Origin: Bacillaceae bacterium SAS-127
Lineage (GTDB): Bacteria; Bacillota; Bacilli; Bacillales; Domibacillaceae
Assembly: GCA_002261155.1 (NCBI GenBank)
Contig: NKXN01000072.1
Span: 1-53,317, forward strand
Reading direction: 5' to 3'
DNA length: 53,317 bases
The notes beneath the pieces are model-generated. The model was not told where the DNA came from. It searched no databases and saw nothing but the letters and a program-made list of their open reading frames with translations. Positions 1-9,156 of this stretch are shown here, piece after piece. The translations under genes and the position numbers were made by a program. Every line of letters starts with the position of its first letter. Position 1 is the stretch's first letter.

Positions 1-163
<163 letters not shown>

Positions 164-341
164 GTGTTTGATTGCACACGGATGTACAGGCATCTGCGTT
201 GTCACAGGACGTGACGAACTTAGCAGATGTTCCTTAACTCACAATTTGTTTTACTTAGATAAACTAAGTTTTTAGAATTAACGTTGACGTTTATTTTGTT
301 CAGTTTTCAAAGATCAGTTTCGCTTCAATAGCGACTTTTCT
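164..341 (-). other. rRNA operon leader with boxA-like antitermination site
   Basis: Transcribed leader between promoter P2 and mature 16S. It contains the boxA-like TGATCTTTGA (307-316) followed by the AAAACTGAACAAAA text usual in Bacillus rrn leaders. It also contains a complementary pair CATCTGC/GCAGATG (about 190-231) that could form a processing stem. Assignment rests on position and on recall of Bacillus rrn leaders. Confidence 0.7.
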
Positions 342-453
342 ATCATATCAAGTTTCTAACTTGATGTCAACAACTTTTTATTGTTTTGCGTCGCAACTGG
401 TTACTGTCAGTAGCGACGCATATTAATATAACAAAAATAAAAAACACCGTCAA
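342..453 (-). promoter_or_regulatory. Tandem rrn promoters P1 and P2
   Basis: Two sigma-A promoters on the minus strand. P1 has -35 TTGACG (453-448), a 17-nt spacer and -10 TATATT (430-425). P2 has -35 TTGACA (370-365), a 17-nt spacer and -10 TATGAT (347-342). Between them is an 11-bp inverted repeat TGCGTCGCAAC/GTAGCGACGCA (387-397/410-420), nearly perfect. Tandem promoters are normal for Bacillus rrn operons. Confidence 0.85.
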
Positions 454-468
454 TACTTTTTTGAAAAA

Positions 469-1338
469 TTATTTATCTATAACTTGGTAGTACCGATGAT
501 AAATCCCTTGACCTTTTGTTTCAACGGAAAGTTCCTGCACAAATGATTTCTCTATTAAATATTCAAGTAGGATGACTAAGTCCACAGCATAGTATTGAAC
601 CTCTGGATGGTCTAAAAGCTCTTGAATCGTCCACGACTCTTTTTCCTTAATAACTGATAATAAATGTGCCGCTCCACTTTCCGCCCGAGAATAGATTAAA
701 AACTCACTCGCTAAAAATAGTAGCTCTAACCGTTTTTGCAAGTTTTCATCGCTCGTTAATAATTCTTCATAAAGCTTATAAATTTCAGGCTCTATTTGCT
801 TTATTTGTTGCCAGACGGTTACTTCTGGATAAAAGCCATTTTCAATCACAGCTAGGCGCGCTAGATGATGCAACGAATGCATGACGTGATTATAAGCATC
901 TAAGTAATGCCCATTCGTAAAGAACGCTTTTCCGTCTGTATATCTTCTGATCAACCTTGAAAATTCGATAGACATTTTTATTTGTCGTCCATAAAACGGA
1001 AACTCTCGCATTTCTTTTTTTAATTCATGCACAAAGTCATTTCGGTCAAATAAAACTTTTCCATGATACAACCACTCGATCACCTTACGTTTGTTTCCTA
1101 AAAGAAGCCATTCATTCAACTTTGCTTCAGTGATGATAAATAATGCAGCTTTTTTCTCACTATATAAATAGTGCTTAGTGAAAACAGACTCTTCTGCTTC
1201 TTTAACGATGACTAATAAAACGACATCAAAGTTCTCAGTAAAAATACTAGCCTTTTCTCTTTTCTCAACAGCAATAACGCCAAGAGTATTTTGTTGGCTT
1301 GTTCGTTCTTGATAAAGCGGACGAAGGATGTCCTCCAT
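469..1338 (-). CDS. ygxA: YgxA family nucleotidyltransferase-like protein
   Basis: A 289-aa cytosolic protein of the YgxA family, annotated in Bacillus as nucleotidyltransferase-like; the biochemical activity is not known to me. The start is the ATG at 1338 (MEDILRPLYQERTSQQ) because GGAGGAATTAGT precedes it with proper spacing; an upstream in-frame ATG at 1407 has no such site. No membrane segment is visible. It ends immediately upstream of rrn promoter P1, so its transcript would run into the rRNA promoter region. Location between ygzB/perR and an rRNA operon matches B. subtilis ygxA-rrnD. Confidence 0.8.
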   Translation of the reverse strand: MEDILRPLYQERTSQQNTLGVIAVEKREKASIFTENFDVVLLVIVKEAEESVFTKHYLYSEKKAALFIITEAKLNEWLLLGNKRKVIEWLYHGKVLFDRNDFVHELKKEMREFPFYGRQIKMSIEFSRLIRRYTDGKAFFTNGHYLDAYNHVMHSLHHLARLAVIENGFYPEVTVWQQIKQIEPEIYKLYEELLTSDENLQKRLELLFLASEFLIYSRAESGAAHLLSVIKEKESWTIQELLDHPEVQYYAVDLVILLEYLIEKSFVQELSVETKGQGIYHRYYQVIDK

Positions 1339-1494
1339 ACTAATTCCTCCAAACCAAAGTTTGTTCTGTCTCCATAATTTCGACAAAAAAATAAAAAACT
1401 CCTTCAATAAATTTTGAGCCTATTGAACGAGCTTTTCAACTATTCCAAAAGATCGATATTATGTTATAGTCTATTGTTAGGAGGTTTAATTATA

Positions 1495-1854
1495 ATGGCA
1501 AAAAATTATTCAAGCAAAATTAACCGTATCCGTACCTTTGCTCTTAGTTTAATTTTCATTGGCTTTATTATAATGTATGTAGGAATTTTCTTTAGACAGT
1601 CTCCATTCATCATGACAATATTTATGTTACTCGGTCTATTATGTATTATTGCTAGTACAGTCGTCTATTTCTGGATTGGGATGCTGTCTACAAAAGCAGT
1701 GCAAGTCATGTGTCCAAGTTGCGGAAAGCCAACGAAAGTGCTCGGTCGAGTCGATATGTGCATGTATTGTAAAGAACCACTAACACTAGATCAGAGCCTT
1801 GAAGGTAAAGAGTTTGATGAAAAATATAATCAAAAAAATGAGGCTGGGACATAA
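1495..1854 (+). CDS. ygzB: YgzB family (UPF0295) membrane protein
   Basis: A 119-aa protein beginning [18 protein letters not shown]. The start at 1495 is chosen because GGAGG lies 10 nt upstream; the longer in-frame frame from 1414 has none. Two hydrophobic segments (about residues 13-33 and 42-63) are followed by a small zinc-ribbon-like tail with CPSCGK and CMYC pairs. UPF0295 family, function unknown. The last codons (EAGT-stop) are formed by the arm of the palindromic element that starts at 1840. Convergent with perR. Confidence 0.8.
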   Translation: MAKNYSSKINRIRTFALSLIFIGFIIMYVGIFFRQSPFIMTIFMLLGLLCIIASTVVYFWIGMLSTKAVQVMCPSCGKPTKVLGRVDMCMYCKEPLTLDQSLEGKEFDEKYNQKNEAGT

Positions 1855-2001
1855 CTAAATTTGCTATCATTAAAGCCGAATAATTCTATTTTAATAAAAA
1901 CATTAAGAACAATAAACCCGAACTATTCCGAAGCTCTAAATTAGAGTTCGAAATAATAGTTCGGGTTTTTTTATTAACTGAAAACCTTTTGTCCCGGCCT
2001 C
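1840..2001. repeat. Palindromic intergenic element with bidirectional terminator
   Basis: Outer arms GAGGCTGGGACATAA (1840-1854) and, inverted, GAGGCCGGGACAAAA (2001-1987) match at 13 of 15 positions. Inside lies a perfect 14-bp stem, AAACCCGAACTATT (1914-1927) with AATAGTTCGGGTTT (1955-1968), capped by a second near-palindrome and followed by a T-run. It fills exactly the space between the converging ends of ygzB and perR. The inner hairpin is a plausible terminator in both directions. Confidence 0.75.
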
Positions 2002-2448
2002 TTAATGAATGTCTGTTTTTTTCGTACAGTCCGGACAAGTTCCGTATACTTCCATTCGATGATGGCTAACTTTAAATCCGGTGACATGCGATGCCAGTTG
2101 TTCTACTTCATCTAAGCCCGGATAGTGGAAATCAACAATCTTTCCGCAGTCTTCACAGATGGCGTGATAATGATCTGTCGTTATAAAATCAAAACGGCTC
2201 GATGCATCACCGTAAGTCAGTTCCTTCACTAAGCCAACTTCACGAAATACTCGTAAATTATTGTACACTGTAGCAACGCTCATGTTAGGGAACCTTCCTT
2301 CAAGCGCTTTATAAATATCATCTGCAGTCGGGTGAGTCATAGATTGAGTTAAATATTCAAGTATCGCATGACGTTGAGGCGTAATTCGAACCCCAGTTTC
2401 CTTTAACGTATCCAATGCTTCTTTTAAATGATCATGTTCATGGGACAC
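2002..2448 (-). CDS. perR: Peroxide-sensing repressor PerR (Fur family)
   Basis: A 148-aa metal-dependent repressor of the peroxide regulon, sensing H2O2 by Fe-catalysed histidine oxidation. Winged helix covers about residues 1-80 ([28 protein letters not shown]), then a dimerisation/metal domain with two structural CxxC pairs (CEDC, CPDC) and the metal ligands in TTDHYHAIC. Very close in text to B. subtilis PerR. The GTG at 2448 is chosen because GAGGTG sits 7 nt before it; ATG codons at 2454 and 2463 are too near or lack a site. Its promoter carries a PerR box, so it is probably autoregulated. Confidence 0.95.
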   Translation of the reverse strand: MSHEHDHLKEALDTLKETGVRITPQRHAILEYLTQSMTHPTADDIYKALEGRFPNMSVATVYNNLRVFREVGLVKELTYGDASSRFDFITTDHYHAICEDCGKIVDFHYPGLDEVEQLASHVTGFKVSHHRMEVYGTCPDCTKKTDIH

Positions 2449-2487
2449 TGTCATGCACCTCATTTCTTTCTAAAAGGTATTATTATA

Positions 2488-2534
2488 TTATAATCTTTAT
2501 AAATAGTGTACTAATTTCCTACATCATTTGTCAA
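2488..2534 (-). promoter_or_regulatory. perR promoter with PerR box
   Basis: Minus-strand -35 TTGACA (2534-2529), 18-nt spacer, -10 TACACT (2510-2505). The sequence TTATAAAGATTATAA (2488-2502) matches the Per box consensus TTATAATNATTATAA with one mismatch and lies over the expected start site, a repressing position. This supports autorepression, as known for B. subtilis perR. Confidence 0.85.
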
Positions 2535-2582
2535 TATAGAAAACGATTATCAATCGCTAAACCACGCCTTATTTAAGAAAAA

Positions 2583-2608
2583 CCTGAAAAGATCGTCATC
2601 TTTTCAAG
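2583..2608 (-). terminator. Terminator of the bcp/dehydrogenase operon
   Basis: On the minus strand CTTGAAAAGATG pairs with ATCTTTTCAGG and is followed by TTTTTCTT, just after the stop of the dehydrogenase gene. Confidence 0.75.
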
Positions 2609-2622
2609 CTTTTCTTCATTAT

Positions 2623-3570
2623 TCAATACCCGCGATCGATTTCCACTTTATTTTTATAAGTATCATATCCTTGCAAATACTGATCTAAATTGGATTCAAA
2701 AATCTCAAACACCCGTGGCAAGTATTGCGGTGTGATACTTGAAATGTGGGGAGTAACCGTCACTTTTTCATGACTCCAAAGGCTGTGATTCTCCGGCAAA
2801 GGTTCTTCTACAAACACATCAAGATACGCATGAGCGATTTCTTCTTCATTTAACGCTGCAATTAACACTTGTTCTTCTAACAAATCTCCTCGACCAATAT
2901 TAATGAAAGCAGCTGTTTTTTTCATCGCTTGAAAATGCTCTTTTTGCAAGATATGTTGCGTCTCGTTCGTGCTAGGCAAGATTGACACAACAAAGTCTGC
3001 TTCAAGCAACGCTGTTAACAGCTCATTCATTTGATAAACATTAGCAAAATGGCCAACTGGCTCTCCACTGCGATTGATCCCAATCGTCTTCATCCGAAAA
3101 GCCGTCGCTAAGCGCGCGATCTCACTTCCAATAGCCCCTGTGCCTAACACTAACAACGTTTGTCCCGCCAGTTCACCGATGGGTAGACGCTTATTCCAAG
3201 TCGCTTCATCTTGAAGTTTCCGAAGTTCCGGAAAGCGTTTGACATGATTAAGCAGATAGCCGAGAGTAAATTCCGCCATCGGGATTTTATGTACACCTCT
3301 CGCATTGGTTACTAATATCCCTTTTTCCTTGATTGCTTGCAATGGCATTTTCTCTAAACCGGCAGACGCCACCATTACCCATTTTAATTGCTCGCATTCT
3401 TCAATATGCTGTGAAGTTAAATCCTCACCAAATGTAACGATAATTTCTGCATCTACTAATTGTTCTGCTTCTGCAATCGTTTTATAAAAGACGAAGTAAA
3501 TAGTTGGATATTTCTCGATTAATTGTGCTTGTAAGCTTCGTGGCGGACGAAAGGTAAAGACCGTTTTCAT
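2623..3570 (-). CDS. D-2-hydroxyacid dehydrogenase (NAD-dependent)
   Basis: A 315-aa member of the D-isomer-specific 2-hydroxyacid dehydrogenase family. It shows the NAD-binding glycine motif LGTGAIGSEIA (about residues 141-151), the catalytic-region Arg in NIGRGDLLEE, Glu in DVFVEEPLPE and His in VTPHISS. Substrate cannot be read from sequence. Its ATG overlaps the stop of bcp by one base (TAATG), so the two are translationally coupled and probably co-transcribed. In B. subtilis I do not recall a dehydrogenase at this position, so it may be a lineage-specific addition next to ygaF/bcp. Confidence 0.85.
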   Translation of the reverse strand: MKTVFTFRPPRSLQAQLIEKYPTIYFVFYKTIAEAEQLVDAEIIVTFGEDLTSQHIEECEQLKWVMVASAGLEKMPLQAIKEKGILVTNARGVHKIPMAEFTLGYLLNHVKRFPELRKLQDEATWNKRLPIGELAGQTLLVLGTGAIGSEIARLATAFRMKTIGINRSGEPVGHFANVYQMNELLTALLEADFVVSILPSTNETQHILQKEHFQAMKKTAAFINIGRGDLLEEQVLIAALNEEEIAHAYLDVFVEEPLPENHSLWSHEKVTVTPHISSITPQYLPRVFEIFESNLDQYLQGYDTYKNKVEIDRGY

Positions 3571-4040
3571 TATTTCAACTCATCTCGAATAAATTGAAGT
3601 GCTGCTTCTACATGCCCTTTGACTTTTACTTTTCTCCACTCTTTCACAAGCTTGCCTTCCGTATCAATGACGAAAGTGGAGCGTTCGATCCCCATGTATT
3701 CTTTTCCGAAGTTCTTCTTTAGTTTCCATACATCATACAATTCACACACTTTGTGCTCATCATCCGCTAGCAACAAGAAAGGTAAATCATATTTATCAAT
3801 AAATTTTTGATGACGCTCTACTGGGTCTATGCTGATACCTAAGATCACTGTATTTACATCACTAAAGCTTGCATGCTGATCGCGAAAATCACACGCTTGC
3901 GTCGTACAGCCTGGTGTCATATCTTTCGGGTAAAAATATAAAACAATATTTTTACCTTTATAATCGGATAGTTTCACTTCTTCGCCATTATTTGCTGGCA
4001 ACGTAAAATCTGGTGCCATTGCCCCTATTGTTACTGTCAT
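3570..4040 (-). CDS. bcp: Thioredoxin-dependent peroxiredoxin (BCP/PrxQ type)
   Basis: A 156-aa cytosolic peroxiredoxin reducing H2O2 and organic peroxides with thioredoxin as donor. Thioredoxin fold with the active-site stretch FYPKDMTPGCTTQACDF: the peroxidatic Cys is in PGCT and a second Cys five residues on (ACDF) is the likely resolving Cys of an atypical 2-Cys enzyme. Start at ATG 4040 (MTVTIGAMAPDF) or the in-frame ATG at 4046; GGGGGA fits the former better. Corresponds in position to B. subtilis ygaF. No PerR box was seen directly before it. Confidence 0.92.
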   Translation of the reverse strand: MTVTIGAMAPDFTLPANNGEEVKLSDYKGKNIVLYFYPKDMTPGCTTQACDFRDQHASFSDVNTVILGISIDPVERHQKFIDKYDLPFLLLADDEHKVCELYDVWKLKKNFGKEYMGIERSTFVIDTEGKLVKEWRKVKVKGHVEAALQFIRDELK

Positions 4041-4113
4041 AGCCATCTTCCCCCTTAGCCAAAAATGAATTCAACTTTAGGGTAACGGATCAGTTAAGAG
4101 ATAGCAAATATAT

Positions 4114-4512
4114 TTACGTTTCTTTTTCTAACATCGTCCGGACAACAAAGGCGGTAGGAATCGTATAGCCTGTCCACGCTTCCAACAGAGCCACCCAACG
4201 TCCTACCCCTTCTGGAACGATGTCTCCGTATCCAACAGAAAACAACGTAATCCCGCTAAAATATAAGGACGTAAAAAAACGATCCCAAAATGGTAACTGC
4301 TGAAGGTCCACTCCTGCCCATACGACATGCCCATTCATATTCAAAATCATATAAATAAGAGCAAAGCCAATCATAAGCGTTAAATATAAGAGGCCAAAGT
4401 AAACAAAATAGTAAAGGGAAAGATAGCGATGTTGAGGTTGTCCTTGTACAAAAAATCCCCTTATACTTACCCCTACACATAATACGACCGCACTGAAAAT
4501 CATCGCAGTCAT
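4114..4512 (-). CDS. Two-TM potassium channel-like protein
   Basis: A 132-aa integral membrane protein. An N-terminal hydrophobic helix, a second at about residues 33-58, a pore region with the selectivity-filter motif TLFSVGYGD (about residues 94-102) and a final helix fit the Ion_trans_2 (KcsA-like) domain. It ends shortly after the last helix (VVRTMLEKET), so there is no RCK/TrkA-N regulatory domain. ATG 4512 is preferred over GTG 4518 because AAGGGG is 9 nt upstream of the former. It lies in the gap between bcp and divergent gsaB. Confidence 0.8.
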   Translation of the reverse strand: MTAMIFSAVVLCVGVSIRGFFVQGQPQHRYLSLYYFVYFGLLYLTLMIGFALIYMILNMNGHVVWAGVDLQQLPFWDRFFTSLYFSGITLFSVGYGDIVPEGVGRWVALLEAWTGYTIPTAFVVRTMLEKET

Positions 4513-4636
4513 CCCCACCGCCCCTTTTCGCCTTCTTTCCTTCCACTATACGCAATCGCACGATGTTTTATGAATTGATTAAACAGGAAGGCAGGTCTAA
4601 AATGAAAAGGGAGTGAAAAAATAAGGAGGTATTCAA

Positions 4637-5923
4637 ATGAATTTTTCCAAATCGGAGCAATTACATAAAGAAGCACTAGAACATATTGTAGGCGGAGTGA
4701 ACAGCCCTTCCCGTTCCTATAAAGCAGTGGGCGGCGGCTCACCTGTCGCGATGGAGAAAGGACAAGGGGCTTATTTTTGGGATGTCGACGGCAATAAATA
4801 TATCGATTATCTAGCCGCTTACGGACCGATTATTACCGGACATGCTCATCCTCATATTACTGAAGCGATCAAGAAAGCAGCCGAAAATGGAGTATTATTT
4901 GGAACACCAACGCCATCTGAAGTGACATTTGCTAAAATGCTCAAGGAAGCAATGCCAGCGATGGAAAAGGTTCGCTTCGTCAACAGCGGAACAGAAGCGG
5001 TGATGACAACAATTCGTGTCGCACGCGCCTATACAGGTCGAGATAAAATCATTAAGTTTGCTGGCTGTTATCACGGCCATTCTGATTTAGTATTAGTAGC
5101 AGCAGGATCTGGTCCTTCTACATTAGGTACACCAGATTCAGCAGGCGTGCCGAAAAGCATCGCTCAAGAAGTAATCACGGTGCCTTTCAATGAAATCGAA
5201 CCATTAAAAGAAGCACTCGCTAAATGGGGCGATCAAATTGCTGCTGTTTTAATCGAGCCAATCGTCGGCAACTTTGGTATCGTTGAACCGAAAGAAGGCT
5301 TTTTACAGCAAGTAAAGGAATTGACTCACGAAGCCGGTTCTCTTCTTATTTTTGACGAGGTCATCACAGGCTTCCGCTTCACTTATGGCGGCGCCCAAGA
5401 TTTATTAAACATTTATCCAGACTTAACAGCGATCGGAAAAATTATCGGTGGTGGCATGCCAATTGGGGCTTACGGTGGCCGCATCGACATTATGGAAAAG
5501 GTTGCTCCGCTCGGCCCAGCGTATCAGGCTGGAACGATGGCTGGAAACCCAGCATCTATGCTAGCGGGAATCGCTTGCCTTGAAGTGTTGAAAAAAGAAG
5601 GCGTCTATGAAGAACTGGATCGATTAGGCGCAATGCTTGAAAAAGGCATTTTAGCATCCGCTAAAAAATATAATACACCGATCACAATCAACCGCTTAAA
5701 AGGCGCATTGACGATCTATTTCACAACAGAAACGGTCGTCAATTACGAGCAAGCGGAAGCAACTGATAGTGAAATGTTCGGTCGCTTCTTCAAATTAGTG
5801 CTAAACCAAGGTATTCATTTAGCTCCTTCTAAATACGAAGCTTGGTTCTTAACGACGGAACACACGGAAGAAGATATTGAAACGACGTTAAAAGCAGTCG
5901 ATTACGCTTTTTCTCAACTATAA
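4637..5923 (+). CDS. gsaB: Glutamate-1-semialdehyde 2,1-aminomutase
   Basis: A 428-aa PLP enzyme converting glutamate-1-semialdehyde to 5-aminolevulinate in the C5 haem pathway. Family text is clear: [16 protein letters not shown] at the N-terminus, [20 protein letters not shown], the PLP-phosphate/Asp region [12 protein letters not shown] and the Schiff-base Lys in [18 protein letters not shown]. Starts 7 nt after AAGGAGG. Full length for the family. The position between bcp and ygaE matches gsaB (second hemL) of B. subtilis rather than the hem operon copy. Followed by a hairpin at 5929-5960. Confidence 0.95.
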   Translation: MNFSKSEQLHKEALEHIVGGVNSPSRSYKAVGGGSPVAMEKGQGAYFWDVDGNKYIDYLAAYGPIITGHAHPHITEAIKKAAENGVLFGTPTPSEVTFAKMLKEAMPAMEKVRFVNSGTEAVMTTIRVARAYTGRDKIIKFAGCYHGHSDLVLVAAGSGPSTLGTPDSAGVPKSIAQEVITVPFNEIEPLKEALAKWGDQIAAVLIEPIVGNFGIVEPKEGFLQQVKELTHEAGSLLIFDEVITGFRFTYGGAQDLLNIYPDLTAIGKIIGGGMPIGAYGGRIDIMEKVAPLGPAYQAGTMAGNPASMLAGIACLEVLKKEGVYEELDRLGAMLEKGILASAKKYNTPITINRLKGALTIYFTTETVVNYEQAEATDSEMFGRFFKLVLNQGIHLAPSKYEAWFLTTEHTEEDIETTLKAVDYAFSQL

Positions 5924-5928
5924 ATTTC

Positions 5929-5960
5929 AACGAGCAGCAGACAACCGTTTGCTGCTTGTT
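5929..5960 (+). terminator. Hairpin after gsaB
   Basis: AACGAGCAGCAGAC pairs with GTTTGCTGCTTGTT (14 bp with two G-U pairs) directly after the gsaB stop. The following U-tract is poor (ATTTCT), so termination strength is uncertain. Confidence 0.6.
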
Positions 5961-6152
5961 ATTTCTCCCTAGCTCCCCTCCTTCATTTCGCTTAATCCCC
6001 CATTTTTAAATAAGAAAAATAGAAATCTTTGTTTATTTCTTGCTATTGGGTTCAGTCCATTGTATAGTACATAATTGGCTTCCTATTTAAGAGCTCTACT
6101 AGCTGTTTATGAAGGAAACCATATTTCATTAATGAAAGGAATTACTCAATAT

Positions 6153-7235
6153 ATGAAGCTAGGTGCGCGAATTTTTAAAACGGGCATTGCCATTGTGCTC
6201 GCTCTGTTTGCTTCAAGTTTGTTAGGCCTTCCTTCTCCAGTGTTTGCTGGGATCGCAGCCGTATTTGCCATCCAGCCCACCATCTATCGTTCATACTTAA
6301 CCGTTGTTGAACAGATGCAAGCAAACATCATTGGAGCTGTTGTTGCCATTTCCTTTGTTTTATTATTAGGTAATCACTTTTTAATTGTTGGGATTGCAGC
6401 GATTGTGGCGATTAGCTTGATTTTGAAGATGCGTTTAGAAAATACGATCGGACTTGCCTTAGTGACGGTGATCGCTATTATGGAAGTCCAAGATGCACAT
6501 TTTATTCAATTCGCCTCTGTTCGTTTCTTGACAATTATGATTGGAGTATTTTCTGCTTTTATCGTCAATTTAATCTTTTTACCTCCAAAGTATGAAACGA
6601 AATTATTTATGCAAATTAATCAAGTAACAGAAGATACATTGAAGTGGATTCGCTTAAGTATGCGAAATGGTGCGGAATATCATTTATTGAAAAAGGATAT
6701 TAGCAAAATTCGCGAGCGGCTCATTAAAATTGATAATCTTTATTTACTATATAAAGAAGACCGTGGTACATTGAAAAAAAATATCACCGCCAAAAAGCGA
6801 AAAATGGTGCTTTACCGCAAGATGATCTCTTCTACTCGAAGAAGCTTTGATATTTTGCGCCGAATGAATCAGTTCGAAAATGAAATTTATCATCTCAAGC
6901 CTGATGTGCAAAAGATGATGCGAGATCATCTTGATTATTTAATGAGCTACCACGAGCATTTATTACTACGTTACATCGGGAAAGCTAAACAGACAACGGA
7001 TACAGAGGATATATTCGAGCTATGTATTAATCGAGAAGAGTTTTTGACTCTGTTCGCTAATGAATTAAAAGCCGCTTCAGCGGAAGAAATGAATACATCC
7101 ATCCATATGCTTCACGTACTCTCCTCCATCCTTGAATACGGAGAAAATTTAGAACATCTCGATCACTTAATTTCAAGCTATAATAAATTTCATCACGACG
7201 ATGAAGAACCACCTGAACTTGAAGATGAAGCATAA
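6153..7235 (+). CDS. ygaE: YgaE, FUSC/aromatic-acid-exporter family membrane protein
   Basis: A 360-aa protein of the ArAE_1/DUF939 family. The first ~150 residues are hydrophobic (KLGARIFKTGIAIVLALFAS; IAAVFAIQPTIYRS; further helices to about residue 145), followed by a long charged helical cytoplasmic domain and an acidic C-terminus (DDEEPPELEDEA). Family members are proposed exporters or energy-free half-size FUSC proteins; the substrate is unknown. Start uncertain between ATG 6132 and ATG 6153 (MKLGARIF); the latter has AAAGGA upstream, though at a longish 12 nt. Matches B. subtilis ygaE next to gsaB. Confidence 0.8.
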   Translation: MKLGARIFKTGIAIVLALFASSLLGLPSPVFAGIAAVFAIQPTIYRSYLTVVEQMQANIIGAVVAISFVLLLGNHFLIVGIAAIVAISLILKMRLENTIGLALVTVIAIMEVQDAHFIQFASVRFLTIMIGVFSAFIVNLIFLPPKYETKLFMQINQVTEDTLKWIRLSMRNGAEYHLLKKDISKIRERLIKIDNLYLLYKEDRGTLKKNITAKKRKMVLYRKMISSTRRSFDILRRMNQFENEIYHLKPDVQKMMRDHLDYLMSYHEHLLLRYIGKAKQTTDTEDIFELCINREEFLTLFANELKAASAEEMNTSIHMLHVLSSILEYGENLEHLDHLISSYNKFHHDDEEPPELEDEA

Positions 7236-7237
7236 AA

Positions 7238-7260
7238 GCCAGTCGGACAATCCGACTGGC
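7238..7260. terminator. Bidirectional terminator between ygaE and ygaD
   Basis: Perfect 10-bp stem GCCAGTCGGA/TCCGACTGGC with a CAA loop, followed by TTCTTT on the plus strand and TTTTAT on the minus strand. It separates converging genes. Confidence 0.85.
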
Positions 7261-7290
7261 TTCTTTATACTTTTCGACAAAGTTATACAA

Positions 7291-9039
7291 TTATCGGGGA
7301 GTGACAGGCACCTGGTACAAACTGTAATACCGTCCTTGTTTGTTCATAAGTTGTTCATGGGTGCCGCTTTCGATGATTTGGCCGTTTTCGATCAGGACAA
7401 TTCGATCTGCGTGAGTAATCGTTGAGAGGCGGTGTGCTACGATGAAAGTGGTTCTGTCTTTCGAAAGCTTCTCCATCGCCTCTTGGATTAAGTGTTCGCT
7501 TTCTAAGTCGAGAGCAGATGTCGCTTCATCTAGTATAATGATTGGCGGATTTTTCAAAAATACGCGAGCAATCGCAATCCGTTGCTTCTGCCCTCCTGAC
7601 AACTTCACACCTCTTTCTCCTACTCTCGTATCATACCCTTCAGGCAAATTCATAATGAAATCATGGGCATTAGCCGCTTTGGCAGCTGCGATCATCTCAT
7701 CCTCTGTCGCATTAGGCTTCGCTAACAAAATATTCGTTCGAACCGATTCACTGAATAAAATATTATCTTGCAGCACAATCCCGATATTATCGCGCAGACT
7801 TCGTACTTTAAAATCACGAATATCAGTACCATCCAGTAAAATCCGTCCCGCTGTTACATCGTAAAATCGTGGAATTAAACTCACTAACGAAGACTTTCCT
7901 CCACCACTCATTCCAACGAAAGCAACCGTTTCCCCTGCCTTCACATCGAGTTGAATGTGATCGAGTACATTTTTCTCATCTTCATCATACGCAAAACCTA
8001 CGTCTTCAAATACGATATGCCCCTTTACACCTTCACATGTGATCGCAGCCTCTTTATCCTTAATGTCGTACGTTTCATCAAGTAACTCAAACACTCGATC
8101 CATCGAAGCGATCGCTTGTGTCATCGTCGTTGAGGAGTTCACTAATCTACGAAGTGGGTTATATAGCTTATCAATATAAGCAATAAAAGCAGCCATCGTC
8201 CCCACCGTCAAATTCCCGTGGATCACTTGATACCCCGCATACCCAATCACAAGCAGCGGCGCAATATCGGTAATCGTATTCACAACAGCGAATGCCTTCG
8301 CATTCCATCTAGTCTGATCTAAAGCTTTCTCTAAGAAATGGTGATTATGCTTTTGAAATTGCGTTTGTTCATAATCTTCAATTGCAAAGCTTTTGATGAC
8401 AGACATCCCTTGCACCCGTTCATGTAAATAACTTTGTACCCCGGCAAGCGCTTGGGAACGTACTCTCGTTAGCTGACGTAAATTACCGAAAAAATACCGA
8501 ACAGAAAAAGCATAAAAAGGAAAGACCAAAAGCGATACGACGGTTAATTTAACATCCATCGTCAACATAATAATAATCGCAATAACAATCGTTGCCGCAT
8601 CAAGCCAAACATTCATCAGCCCGGTAATGACAAAGTTCTTCGTTTGTTCCACATCATTAATTACACGTGAAATGATCTCTCCAGACCGCGTATTTGAATA
8701 ATACTTAAAGCTTAACTGTTGAATATGCGAAAACAGCCGATCGCGAATATCGTACAATATTTTATTGCTCGTCCATTGAGCAAAATATTGACGATAATAT
8801 TCAATCGGTGGCCGAAGAAAAGTAAAAACAACTAACATCGAACCGATAATAATAAACAGCTGTTCTTGCTTCTCGGCAGCTGTCATTCCGTCACTACCAA
8901 TCACATCATCAATGACGTACTTAATTAAAATAGGAATCATTAACGGCAAGGCAAATTTAATAACCCCTATCACAAGCGTCCCAACAATTTGCCAACTATA
9001 AGGTCGCACAAATTGCATATATCGTTTCATTACACCCAT
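7291..9039 (-). CDS. ygaD: ABC transporter, fused permease and ATPase (YgaD)
   Basis: A 582-aa type IV half-transporter (MsbA/BmrA-like). Six membrane helices lie in about residues 1-320 ([20 protein letters not shown]). The nucleotide-binding domain shows Walker [10 protein letters not shown], signature LSGGQKQR, Walker [13 protein letters not shown] and the H-loop in IVAHRLSTI. It should act as a homodimeric exporter; substrate unknown (lipid or drug by family). Start ATG 9039 follows GGGGGATCT. Separated from upstream ygaC by a terminator, so transcribed on its own. Confidence 0.92.
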   Translation of the reverse strand: MGVMKRYMQFVRPYSWQIVGTLVIGVIKFALPLMIPILIKYVIDDVIGSDGMTAAEKQEQLFIIIGSMLVVFTFLRPPIEYYRQYFAQWTSNKILYDIRDRLFSHIQQLSFKYYSNTRSGEIISRVINDVEQTKNFVITGLMNVWLDAATIVIAIIIMLTMDVKLTVVSLLVFPFYAFSVRYFFGNLRQLTRVRSQALAGVQSYLHERVQGMSVIKSFAIEDYEQTQFQKHNHHFLEKALDQTRWNAKAFAVVNTITDIAPLLVIGYAGYQVIHGNLTVGTMAAFIAYIDKLYNPLRRLVNSSTTMTQAIASMDRVFELLDETYDIKDKEAAITCEGVKGHIVFEDVGFAYDEDEKNVLDHIQLDVKAGETVAFVGMSGGGKSSLVSLIPRFYDVTAGRILLDGTDIRDFKVRSLRDNIGIVLQDNILFSESVRTNILLAKPNATEDEMIAAAKAANAHDFIMNLPEGYDTRVGERGVKLSGGQKQRIAIARVFLKNPPIIILDEATSALDLESEHLIQEAMEKLSKDRTTFIVAHRLSTITHADRIVLIENGQIIESGTHEQLMNKQGRYYSLYQVPVTPR

Positions 9040-9111
9040 ATAGATCCCCCCTACCTCTCAAAATTCCCCTTTACTTACAAAAAATATAACCCTATATAAA
9101 AAAGAAAAACA

Positions 9112-9131
9112 CCTGTTGAATGTTCAACAGG
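9112..9131 (-). terminator. Terminator of ygaC
   Basis: Stem CCTGTTGAA/TTCAACAGG with TGTTTTTCTTTTTT downstream on the minus strand. Confidence 0.85.
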
Positions 9132-9156
9132 CGCCCGTTCTTTCAACGGAGTCATG

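Noticed and set aside
666-884. 72-codon ORF antisense to ygxA
   Set aside because: Shadow frame without a ribosome binding site, inside a conserved gene.
2538-2557. Possible Fur box upstream of perR (TGATAAT on the minus strand)
   Set aside because: Only one half-site fits; the 19-bp comparison gives about 12 matches, too weak beside the clear Per box.
4509-4742. 77-codon ORF across the gsaB start
   Set aside because: Antisense to the gsaB promoter and N-terminus, with no supporting signal.
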